Position numbers and translations under genes: made by a program. Under the pieces are notes generated by a model that ran no database searches, was not told the origin of the DNA, and saw nothing but the letters and a program-made list of their open reading frames with translations. DNA of 25,098 bases from Candidatus Rifleibacteriota bacterium (lineage in GTDB: Bacteria; UBP17; UBA6191; JACPRK01): assembly GCA_016213865.1 (NCBI GenBank), contig JACQZL010000065.1, positions 1 to 25,098 on the forward strand, in the 5' to 3' direction. The number at the start of each line of letters is the position of its first letter. The first letter of the stretch is position 1. Below are positions 1-7,315 of the stretch, in pieces.

Positions 1-642
<642 letters not shown>

Positions 643-727
643 TTCTTGGGGAGTCCGCGGGAAAGCTCGAGTCTCGGGGCCCGTAGCACGGAGCGCGCGC
701 GTCGCGACGGCTCCCGGGCACGGCGGC

Positions 728-2194
728 TCAGTGCCGGTGCAGATCCTTGTGCATGATCTTACGCGTCTCGTGCAGGCGATCGTCCGCGGGAAGGTCGGCC
801 AGGTGGCCGTTCATGTTCTCGTCGTTCTCGGCCTGCAGGAGGCGCGCAACGTAGTCGATGACGGCGGGAGGGAAGACCTTTTCGCGCTCGTACAGCGCTC
901 GTTTCTCGAGGAGCACGCGGGCCGACTCGACACAGCTCCTCGGCAGCTTGCCGAGCCGGCGCAGGACCTGCTCGTCCTGGAAGATGTTGCCGGTGACGTA
1001 GAGCGATTCGGCGGTCTGGGCAGCCTCGTCGCTCCCCAGGCCCAACTCGGCGGCCAGGGTCATGCCGGCGAGCAGCAGATGGACCATCGCGCTTCCGTCG
1101 GGGCTGCGAAGCTCGACCGTTTGGCGGCCGCCGTCGTCGGCGACCGGGGCTTCCTGCTGCGGGTTGACGCGCCGGGCCAGATCGACGCCACCGGTCCAGG
1201 CGAGGGGCACGCGGATCATGGCACTTCGGTTCATGTCGCTCCAGCAGACGCAGGTCGGGGCCTCCTGGTGCGGGACCAGACGAAGGTAGGCCGAAGAGAC
1301 CGTGTTTCCGAAGGCGGTGAGCGAATCGGCGTACGCGCAGAGGCCACCGATGAGCCTGCGAGCCGGGGCCGACAGCTTGCCCTCGGGGCCGGTCATCACG
1401 TTCCGATCGGCGTCGCGAAGCTCCACGTGGACGTGAAGTCCGTTGCCCGCGACGCCCTCCTCGAGCTTTGGGGTGAAGGTCGCAACGCAGCCGTGGCGGT
1501 AGGCGACGTTGCGGATGATCCACCGAGCCAGAGACAGGTACGTGCCCATGTCCTCCACGGGGGCCGGCAGGAACTCGACCTCGAGCTGTTCGGCCGTGCG
1601 CCCGGCCAGTTCCTCCAGGTCGCTACGGACGCTCTCGATGAAGCCGACCTCGCTGTGCCCGTACTTGACGCTCCCGGTGATCCGCGTGATGAGGCGCAAC
1701 ATCTCGTCCAGAAGGTGGGCCGTCTTCGCGAACGGGGGGGCGTTGTGGTAACCGTGCTGCCGCGGGCATGCGTAGAGGCGCCGCTGCGGATCGGAGAGGA
1801 GAAAGAACTCCAGTTCGCCCAGGGCGTGCAGCTCGACATGTCGCGTCTTGCGCAGGAGGTCGTGGGCAGAGCGCAAGATGTTGTCGGGGGCGAAGGGCGC
1901 CGGCGAACCGTCCGCGGTCAGGTAGCGGCAGACGAAATCGAGCGACTGCTCGGTGAAGGGATTGAAGAACGCCGATCTGTAGACAGGCACGACGTACAGG
2001 TCCGAGAGGGCTGTTTCGACCAGGCCCTTGAAGAGCGAGGAGCCATCCACGCGCTCGCCGCATGCGAGCACCCGATCGGCTTGCTTCCTGTTGGCCACGG
2101 GTAGCCGCAGCTCCTTGAGCTTGCCGTCCAGGGCGGTGTAGTGGAAAGTCAGGCATACCTCCGGATTCTGGAAGAGCCCCTGGAGATAGCACAC
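728..2194 (-). CDS. Glutamine synthetase family protein (divergent, 488 aa)
   Basis: The protein shows the glutamine-synthetase catalytic fold in order: a short beta-grasp-like N-terminus (LKELRLPV), the metal-binding GELEFFLL strand, ATFTPKLEEGVAGNGLHVHV (the GSGMHVH ammonia/metal loop, here GNGLHVH), the NRSAMIRVP arginine motif, and VELRSPDGSA near the active-site lid. Length is close to that of class I enzymes. It is clearly divergent. The usual HHE...GQ.E segment is replaced by SDLEELAGRTAEQLEVEF, which keeps the second Glu but not the normal spacing to the first, and the Tyr adenylylation motif is absent. It could therefore be a gamma-glutamyl-amine ligase-like or other non-ammonia GS paralogue; the substrate cannot be read from sequence. 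The GTG start at 2194 is the only reasonable one, since the beta-grasp begins just after it. A pyruvate-kinase-like gene lies upstream on the same strand across a 141-nt gap. Confidence 0.85.
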   Translation of the reverse strand: MCYLQGLFQNPEVCLTFHYTALDGKLKELRLPVANRKQADRVLACGERVDGSSLFKGLVETALSDLYVVPVYRSAFFNPFTEQSLDFVCRYLTADGSPAPFAPDNILRSAHDLLRKTRHVELHALGELEFFLLSDPQRRLYACPRQHGYHNAPPFAKTAHLLDEMLRLITRITGSVKYGHSEVGFIESVRSDLEELAGRTAEQLEVEFLPAPVEDMGTYLSLARWIIRNVAYRHGCVATFTPKLEEGVAGNGLHVHVELRDADRNVMTGPEGKLSAPARRLIGGLCAYADSLTAFGNTVSSAYLRLVPHQEAPTCVCWSDMNRSAMIRVPLAWTGGVDLARRVNPQQEAPVADDGGRQTVELRSPDGSAMVHLLLAGMTLAAELGLGSDEAAQTAESLYVTGNIFQDEQVLRRLGKLPRSCVESARVLLEKRALYEREKVFPPAVIDYVARLLQAENDENMNGHLADLPADDRLHETRKIMHKDLHRH

Positions 2195-2287
2195 TTCCGG
2201 GCAACCGTCCAGTCAACCCCGCGGCGCGGGAGCATGTCCCTGGCCTGGGAACCGTGCAGGGGCGGCACTTGTAGCCACCCGATACGC

Positions 2288-2308
2288 GGGCGGGGGCAAG
2301 CCCCGCCC
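2288..2308. repeat. GC-rich palindrome, dispersed-repeat-like hairpin
   Basis: GGGCGGGG (2288-2295) and CCCCGCCC (2301-2308) form a perfect 8-bp stem around a 5-nt loop, GCAAG. It lies between the PK-like and GS-like genes and is followed by CTACG. It resembles the short REP-like element reading GTAGGGGCGGGGCTTGCCCC that recurs between genes in several GC-rich phyla. It could also act as an attenuator between the two genes. There is only one copy in this window. Confidence 0.5.
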
Positions 2309-2335
2309 CTACGTTTTCCCGGTGTTGTCGGTGGC

Positions 2336-3325
2336 TTACCAGGCTACCGACATGCTCCCCCGCAGCGCCAGCATCCGGTCGAGGAAATCCGCCACGGCGA
2401 TCGGATAGAGGCCCACGGCCGTCTCGTCGGAGAGGACGATGCCGGCCCAGCCACGCCCGGGCAGCCCGTGCAGGTGAACCACCTCCGAGCGGGTCGGAGA
2501 CGGGAAATGGGTCATGTGCTCGAGCACCTGGCCGCCCAGCAAGGCAGGCTTTCCGAGCGCGGCCAGCGTCGACTCGAAGCTCTCCTGAAGCGGTCCCAGA
2601 CGTTGAAAGCCACATTGCTCGCAGAGATCGCCGCGACCCATCCAGAGCTCGTCGAAGGCGGCGGCGAGGCGGCCGGCGTTCTCCAGCGCTTCGACGCGCT
2701 CGACCTTGGCGATCAAGCGAGTCGCCTTGGCCCCCCGGAGCAGCGCCGCCTCCGAGCCGTCCAGGGCGAACGAGTAGGCAAGCTCCAGCCGGGGAAATCC
2801 GGCGATCGCCTTCAGCATCGCCTCGTCGGAGAGCGACAAACGTCCGACGGGGATCGGATGGGCGGCTCGGTTGATGCCCTTCCTGGAATCGAGCGGTCCA
2901 CCCTGGAGCACTCTGGCCGAGAGCCGCTCGTCGTGAACGGTCTCCACGAGAAGTTCGACCCGGCCGTCGTTGAGGGTGAGGCGCTCGCCGGGCTGGACAT
3001 GCCAGAACAGCTCCGGGTGTGGAACGGGAAGGCGACCCGGGCTGGACGACTCCGCAGCCAGGACCAACTCGAGCCGTCCGGCACCGACCTCGCAGGCCGG
3101 CAGACGGCCCAGACGCATCTTGGCGCCCTGCAGGTCGACCGCGACGGGATGGGCAAGGCCCGTGGAGGCCGCGAGCGCGTCCAGCCGGTCCAGCCACCGA
3201 GTGCAGTCCTCGGGCGAAAGGTGCGAGGCGTTGAGACGAAAGCGCCCTGCGGTCCGAGCGAGCCGGGTCAGAACGGAGTCGGTCTCGCTCGAGGGACCGA
3301 GGGTCATCACGATCTCGAAAGCCAC
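2336..3325 (-). CDS. Pyruvate kinase-like protein lacking the C-terminal domain
   Basis: This 329-residue protein aligns along its whole length with the A and B domains of pyruvate kinase, including the canonical enzyme at 21529-22956. Matching motifs are IVMTLGPSS, RLNASH, VAVDLQGAKMRLG, the B-domain turn GERLTLNDGRVELL, RKGINRA, TRLIAKVER (catalytic-region Lys and metal Glu), MGRGDL, and PTRSE...SDETAVGLYP. It stops where the regulatory C domain (about 130 residues) should begin. The ATQML motif, whose Thr sits in the active site of pyruvate kinase, reads GGQVL here. Asparagine, Asp and RGD metal/phosphate residues are retained, so it may bind a PEP-like or phosphorylated substrate without being an ordinary pyruvate kinase. 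The start is GTG at 3325: TATCCT lies 6 nt upstream and there is no Shine-Dalgarno, which suggests a leaderless transcript. It probably forms a unit with the GS-like gene downstream. Confidence 0.85.
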   Translation of the reverse strand: MAFEIVMTLGPSSETDSVLTRLARTAGRFRLNASHLSPEDCTRWLDRLDALAASTGLAHPVAVDLQGAKMRLGRLPACEVGAGRLELVLAAESSSPGRLPVPHPELFWHVQPGERLTLNDGRVELLVETVHDERLSARVLQGGPLDSRKGINRAAHPIPVGRLSLSDEAMLKAIAGFPRLELAYSFALDGSEAALLRGAKATRLIAKVERVEALENAGRLAAAFDELWMGRGDLCEQCGFQRLGPLQESFESTLAALGKPALLGGQVLEHMTHFPSPTRSEVVHLHGLPGRGWAGIVLSDETAVGLYPIAVADFLDRMLALRGSMSVAW

Positions 3326-3331
3326 GCGGAC

Positions 3332-3337
3332 AGGATA
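3332..3337 (-). promoter_or_regulatory. -10 element of a probable leaderless promoter (PK-like gene)
   Basis: TATCCT on the minus strand, within GCTATCCTG, ends 6 nt before the GTG start at 3325. Transcription starting at the usual distance would begin at or next to the start codon. No clear -35 hexamer is visible. Confidence 0.5.
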
Positions 3338-3359
3338 GCGGAAGCGTCCGGTAAATCGA

Positions 3360-3383
3360 GGCGCCCCGGCCAGCCAGGGCGCC
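3360..3383. terminator. Hairpin, possible terminator of the M49 peptidase transcript
   Basis: The inverted repeat GGCGCCC / GGGCGCC has a 10-nt loop and no T-tract on either strand. Its position between the 3' end of the M49 gene and the next promoter suits a terminator, but Rho-independent activity is not demonstrated by sequence. Confidence 0.3.
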
Positions 3384-3659
3384 CCGTCGAGAAGGAACTC
3401 TCCGCAGTGGGAGGCGCGCCCTCTCTGAAGGCCTACCGCAGGGTCGCTCCTGGGACCGCGACCCCGGTGAGGTTACGGCTGGTAGCCACCCGTCGGCACG
3501 CTGCCGTCCGCGTCCATCCCGGAACCGGCGATCGCCACGAGCGGGCCCGTGTCGACCGTCTGGCCAGTGCCCGCCGCGGACGGAAGGCGAAACCCGCGAG
3601 CTGCCTGCTCGATGAGGGCCAGTCGAATCGGTGCCGGATCGGACTCGCGCGGCAGCGGT

Positions 3660-5342
3660 TCAGCGCGCCAGCGGGAACTTCGGATCGATATCGACCGGAA
3701 TCTCCGAGACCCGGCGGATCGCCTGCGTCACTTCCGGCCTCATGACCGCGTACTTGTCGAAGAGCGCCTTGCCCTTCTGGTAGGAACCTTCCGCCTCGAT
3801 CGTGAGGATCTGCCCGGCGAGGTCGGTGACCGCGGGCCGCACCTGCTTCTCGTCGATCGCGAAGGTACCGGACTTCTCGTCGTACAAGAAGGCGCCCTTG
3901 TCCCGCAGGAAGTTGAACTGGACCGCGATCGCCTTGCCATGGGCTTCGTTCAGACCATAGCGAAGCGAGCGGAAGCAGCTTGCCAGGAACGTCGGGAAGA
4001 GCGTCCGCGACAGCTCGGGGCCGACGACGCCCTTGTCCGCCAGGTAGAGCATCGCCCAGAGCCCCGTGATGTCGGCCTTGGCCTCTTCCATGGCGGAATA
4101 GAGCTCGCGCAGCTCCTGTCGCGGCGTGGTCTTCTGCCCGTTGACCGTGATCTGCTGCGGACCGATCCCGTGGACCAATTCGTGGGCCAGCACGAACGTG
4201 AAGAACGCCTCGAAGTTGAGCTTCCCGCGCGCGTCCGGGGCCAGCAGCTTCTTGGCGATCGGCACCAAGATCCGGTCGAACTTGGCCTCCTGCACGTTCC
4301 GGATCATCACGCGCTTGGAGCCCTTTTCGCGAACCACCCGCTCGTCGTTGGGGAGGTTGAAGGCGGACACCTGGTACCCCCGGTTGGCGTCGCCGGAAAC
4401 GAAGACCTCCAAAACGACGCGGATCGGAGCGCCGGAGCCGATCTTCGGGTTTCGGTACTTGGGCTCGAAGGGCAGATGGTCTTCCAGCTCTTGCAGATAC
4501 GTGGCGAACTTGGACAGACGGGTCGTCTCGGCGTCGTCGCGGATCGTCACGTAGGCCTCGAAAGCAGCCTTGTAGCCGAGCAGCGTGTCCTCGTAGGTTT
4601 CGTAGGGGCCGATGCTGGGCTCGATTGGAGAATCCAGTTCCATCCAGGCCACGTCGCTGGCGTAGTAGTCGTTGCCGAGGAAATCCGCCGCGCGAGTCGT
4701 CAGGTACTTCTTGAGCGAGGCGTTGTCCGTCAGCTCGGCGGCCTCGAGGAGGAGCTTGGCGGCCGGTGCCAGGAACTCCCGATACTCCTCGCTGTAAGGG
4801 ACCGCCCGGAGCTTGCCGTCGGGTCCGCGTCGGATCACGTGGAAGTAGCCGGTCGCCTTGGCGCGCTCGGCCTCGCTGAGGCCCTTGACCCACGCGTCGA
4901 ACTCCTCCTTGGTCATGTCCTCGGGGTAGTAGGCGGCCCCGGGAGGCTTCACCTTCGGAACGCCGTCGAGGAACGGCTCGTTCTCGTCCAGACGGGACCA
5001 GGGCCCCTGGTTGATGCGGAAGTAGTGCAGGCGCCTGCGACCTTCGCGCGACGAGTCCGTGACCAGCTTCTTCTCCAGTTCCGCATTCTTGCTCCAGACC
5101 TGGCGGAGGAAGATCGGGTCCATCAGCTTGGCTGCCTCGAGGATCTTGGCCAGCGCTTTCTTGTTCGCCTCGGACAGGCCTGCAGTCGACGCCGTGATCT
5201 CGAAGGGAACGAACCGCTCGACCATCTGCGCGAGGCTTGCCGGCGCATGGAGAGAATCCCCGGCTACCGAGGGTGTGGCTCCGGCCAGCAACGCCAGGCC
5301 GAGCGACATGAGGAGGATGCGACTCGCAACGACGTTCTTCAT
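3660..5342 (-). CDS. Exported zinc metallopeptidase, family M49 (dipeptidyl-peptidase III-like)
   Basis: This 560-residue precursor has a signal peptide (MKN start, hydrophobic LLMSLGLALLAG, cleavage probably near VAGDS), so it is likely periplasmic or surface-exposed. The zinc site is clear: HELVH at residues 387-391 within FVLAHELVHGIGP, and a downstream EEAKAD at 419-424 supplying the third ligand. The EEAKAD helix and its spacing are typical of M49 (DPP III) relatives. The family archetype has HELLGH (HEXXXH), whereas this protein has the shorter HEXXH, as do the bacterial and plant Nudix-linked M49 branches as I recall them. The C-terminus (EIPVDIDPKF) also fits the family. Expected activity is removal of dipeptides from peptide N-termini. 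AAAGGA about 12 nt upstream supports the start at 5342. The gap to the asparaginase gene upstream is 142 nt, so it may be independently expressed. Confidence 0.85.
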   Translation of the reverse strand: MKNVVASRILLMSLGLALLAGATPSVAGDSLHAPASLAQMVERFVPFEITASTAGLSEANKKALAKILEAAKLMDPIFLRQVWSKNAELEKKLVTDSSREGRRRLHYFRINQGPWSRLDENEPFLDGVPKVKPPGAAYYPEDMTKEEFDAWVKGLSEAERAKATGYFHVIRRGPDGKLRAVPYSEEYREFLAPAAKLLLEAAELTDNASLKKYLTTRAADFLGNDYYASDVAWMELDSPIEPSIGPYETYEDTLLGYKAAFEAYVTIRDDAETTRLSKFATYLQELEDHLPFEPKYRNPKIGSGAPIRVVLEVFVSGDANRGYQVSAFNLPNDERVVREKGSKRVMIRNVQEAKFDRILVPIAKKLLAPDARGKLNFEAFFTFVLAHELVHGIGPQQITVNGQKTTPRQELRELYSAMEEAKADITGLWAMLYLADKGVVGPELSRTLFPTFLASCFRSLRYGLNEAHGKAIAVQFNFLRDKGAFLYDEKSGTFAIDEKQVRPAVTDLAGQILTIEAEGSYQKGKALFDKYAVMRPEVTQAIRRVSEIPVDIDPKFPLAR

Positions 5343-5484
5343 GGGTATCGGGCGTCCTTTCGGCTCGAGGGTTCGAGTGGGCCCTCCGCGGGCGTCGCGA
5401 GTTTAACACACTGCGTCACGACGGGACCGGGGCTGGCGTCACGGAACCTGAACGCGGTCAGCGCTCAACGAGGCTCGAGGGGAC

Positions 5485-6906
5485 TCAGCTATTGACGAAC
5501 AGCGCCAGCTCGGCCCGCCGCCATCGCAGCGTCACTCCACCGGTGCTGACGATCGTCAGTCGGTTCGTGCGCCGCCCGTCGACGAACCGCCGCACCGGCT
5601 CGGTGGCATCCAGGAGGACGCAGTCGGGACCGACGGCCGGTGGCGCCGGCCGCGCGATTCGCCCCAGGAAGTGCGGATTCTCGGCCACCGCGTCCGCGGC
5701 CCGCACCTCGTCCTGATCGAGAAACGCCAGCGCTTCCAGGGGCACGTTGGCCCCGTCGCCGGCCGCCGGGTCCACGAGCCGCAGCTCGGCGTGGTCGAGC
5801 CGGGCCACGTCCAGCTCCTTGCGCCCGCGCGTCATCGGGCAAACGGGCGCAACGCAGGTCGGAGCGGCCGGCCGGGCCACGCCGCCGGGAAAATGGACTG
5901 TAAAGATGCTTTGCCTTTGCTCTCCGGCAAGGTCGAGCTGCATCAGGTCGCCGGCGCGCCTCGGGTCTGACTCTCCACCCAGGACGACGCACATCTTGGT
6001 CAAGGCCGCCTCGGGTGTCATGTCGAGGCCACTGACGACGCCGCGCGCCAGCAATCCGCTCGAGACGTCGTAGAGTCCCAGTTCCACGGAGCCCGACGGA
6101 CACTGGCTGACATTGACGATCGTGATGCCGCGGTCGATGGCCGACCCGATGGCGTCCAGGAAATCGGGAGTGGAAGGAGCGTTTCCGGTCCCGAAGGTCT
6201 GCAAGACCACGCCTCTCCGGGCCTCCAGCTTGCCGGCCACCTCCAGTGGACCGTGCGCCGGTGCGACGATCAGGAGCCGGTCGACGACGATGTGCTCGCC
6301 GGCGCGTGCCAGCGGAGGGACCTTGGGGCTCGAGAAGGCACGGTACCCCGTGGCGTCGAGCTTGCGCGCCCTACAGCCGCGCAGCAGCTCGTCGTGGAAG
6401 AAGATACACACCTCGGGGACGACGGTGGCCCCGAGCGTGGCCGCGGCGGCAAGTTCGATCGAGGTCACGAGGTTCTGGACGGCGTCGGACCTGACCTCGC
6501 CGATGGGCCGCTGAGACCCGGTCAGGATGACGGGCTTGGCCAGATTCCGAAGGATGAACGACAGCGCCGAGGCCGAGTAGGCCAGCGTGTCGGTGCCGTG
6601 GAGGATGACGAAGCCCTCGTGCCCATCGTAGTGCTCGGCCACGACCTGAGCCAGTCGCCTCCAGTCGTCGAGCGTGACGTTCGAGGAATCGAGCGGCTCG
6701 TCCCACGAGACGGTGTCGATGGGGACCCACGTCCGGTGGATCCGGACCGCTCTCTTCCGCTTGTCGTACGACGGCAGCGCGGTCAGGATCTCGTCGATCC
6801 GGCCGGGCACGAGGGGGCTGCGCGGGTCGTCGCGGTACTTGGGCAGACTGCCAATGGTGCCGCCGGTGTGGATCAGGAGCACACCGCGGCCTTCCGGGCG
6901 ACTCAT
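5485..6906 (-). CDS. ansA: Type I (cytoplasmic) L-asparaginase with C-terminal extension
   Basis: The enzyme hydrolyses L-asparagine to aspartate and ammonia. The first ~340 residues are a complete type I asparaginase: LLIHTGGTIGS at residues 10-20 with the nucleophile-region Thr, VILHGTDTLAYSASAL with the second Thr-Asp pair, KPVILTGSQRPIGEVRSDA, and RGCRARKLDA with the catalytic Lys. There is no signal peptide. About 120 further residues follow (from roughly residue 355), containing ELDVARLDHAELRLVD and ending in LALFVNS. They are not part of the usual fold and may be a small extra domain. I chose ATG 6906 because the homologous region begins at residue 8 and TATCCT lies 8 nt upstream (leaderless arrangement). 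The frame stays open upstream to 7161, but that part runs through repeats and is not protein-like. Confidence 0.88.
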   Translation of the reverse strand: MSRPEGRGVLLIHTGGTIGSLPKYRDDPRSPLVPGRIDEILTALPSYDKRKRAVRIHRTWVPIDTVSWDEPLDSSNVTLDDWRRLAQVVAEHYDGHEGFVILHGTDTLAYSASALSFILRNLAKPVILTGSQRPIGEVRSDAVQNLVTSIELAAAATLGATVVPEVCIFFHDELLRGCRARKLDATGYRAFSSPKVPPLARAGEHIVVDRLLIVAPAHGPLEVAGKLEARRGVVLQTFGTGNAPSTPDFLDAIGSAIDRGITIVNVSQCPSGSVELGLYDVSSGLLARGVVSGLDMTPEAALTKMCVVLGGESDPRRAGDLMQLDLAGEQRQSIFTVHFPGGVARPAAPTCVAPVCPMTRGRKELDVARLDHAELRLVDPAAGDGANVPLEALAFLDQDEVRAADAVAENPHFLGRIARPAPPAVGPDCVLLDATEPVRRFVDGRRTNRLTIVSTGGVTLRWRRAELALFVNS

Positions 6907-6914
6907 CGGCGACC

Positions 6915-6920
6915 AGGATA
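6915..6920 (-). promoter_or_regulatory. -10 element of a probable leaderless promoter (asparaginase)
   Basis: TATCCT on the minus strand, within GCTATCCTG, lies 8 nt before the ATG at 6906. There is no Shine-Dalgarno between them. The same 9-mer occurs upstream of the PK-like gene and uppP. Confidence 0.5.
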
Positions 6921-7103
6921 GCGCGTCCGCGCTCACCGGTGGGCGACCGCGGGGGATTGGGGAGCGATGCTGACAGATGGGAGCCCGCATCGCCACGATG
7001 CCCGGAGGGTCGTCATTCAACACAGCTACGACGGGCCGCCAGCACGCCCCCAGAAGTGAAAACGGGCCGTAGGGCTCTGGACCGTGGGGTAGACCGCACC
7101 TTC

Positions 7104-7127
7104 CTTCGCGTCTTCGCGTCTTCGCGT
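7104..7127. repeat. Tandem octamer CTTCGCGT x3
   Basis: Three perfect head-to-tail copies of CTTCGCGT lie at 7104-7111, 7112-7119 and 7120-7127, directly before the CACAGAGACAC-type inverted repeat. Together they look like one composite dispersed intergenic repeat. Confidence 0.75.
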
Positions 7128-7143
7128 GAGGTCCGTGTTCATA

Positions 7144-7237
7144 CCAGAGACAGAGAGGCACAGAAACACGGAGGAGCTGATTTGATGAGACTCATCTCTG
7201 TGTCTCCGTGTCTTTGTGTCTCTGTGTTTACTTGCGA
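7144..7237. repeat. Imperfect inverted repeat of CACAGAGACACGGAG-type sequence
   Basis: The left arm (about 7150-7174, CACAGAAACACGGAGG core) and right arm (about 7197-7233, reverse complement containing CACAAAGACACGGAGA) are near-complementary. They flank a perfect central palindrome GATGAG-A-CTCATC at 7184-7196. The low-complexity purine-rich arms match a type of intergenic repeat seen in several environmental bacterial phyla. An RNA from either strand would fold into a long stem. Confidence 0.65.
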
Positions 7238-7302
7238 ATTCCAGGGAGTTGGCGTCGCTCCCGGAGCGGGCCCCGAACCCGCTGTACGCGCCGATCTCGT
7301 GC

Positions 7303-7308
7303 TATCCT
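7303..7308 (+). promoter_or_regulatory. -10 element of a probable leaderless promoter (uppP)
   Basis: TATCCT in GCTATCCTG is separated by 7 nt (GCGGCCC) from the uppP ATG at 7316. There is no Shine-Dalgarno in the gap. This is the same 9-mer as at the ansA and PK-like promoters. Confidence 0.55.
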
Positions 7309-7315
7309 GCGGCCC

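Larger units (their letters stand above)
3326..3659. other. Intergenic stretch between the M49 peptidase and the PK-like gene
   Basis: No complete gene is visible here. The stretch holds the PK-like promoter (3332-3337), a 7-bp hairpin GGCGCCC/GGGCGCC (3360-3366 with 3377-3383, 10-nt loop) that could end the M49 transcript, and a start-less open frame on the minus strand ending in TAA at 3473-3475. That frame has strongly G/C-biased third positions and ordinary protein-like composition, but no ATG or GTG in a useful position. It may be the tail of a decayed gene. Confidence 0.4.
6907..7315. other. Divergent intergenic region between ansA and uppP, repeat-rich
   Basis: The region contains divergent promoters at its two ends, three tandem copies of CTTCGCGT (7104-7127), and an imperfect inverted repeat of CACAGAGACAC-type sequence (about 7144-7237). 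No coding region is supported; frames crossing it give arginine-rich, repeat-derived peptides. Confidence 0.6.

Noticed and set aside
731..2104. Long plus-strand frame opposite the GS-like gene
   Set aside because: It is the antisense of a conserved gene; the product is Val/Arg/Gly/Asp-rich with no motifs, as expected for GC-rich antisense frames.
2141..5495. Plus-strand frames of 534 and 648 codons opposite the PK-like and M49 genes
   Set aside because: Both mirror conserved minus-strand enzymes with intact motifs; the antisense products show no domain or start signal.
6907..7161. N-terminal extension of the asparaginase frame
   Set aside because: It runs through CTTCGCGT and CACAGAG repeats (product reads HAKTRRREGR-like); the asparaginase fold starts at 6906.
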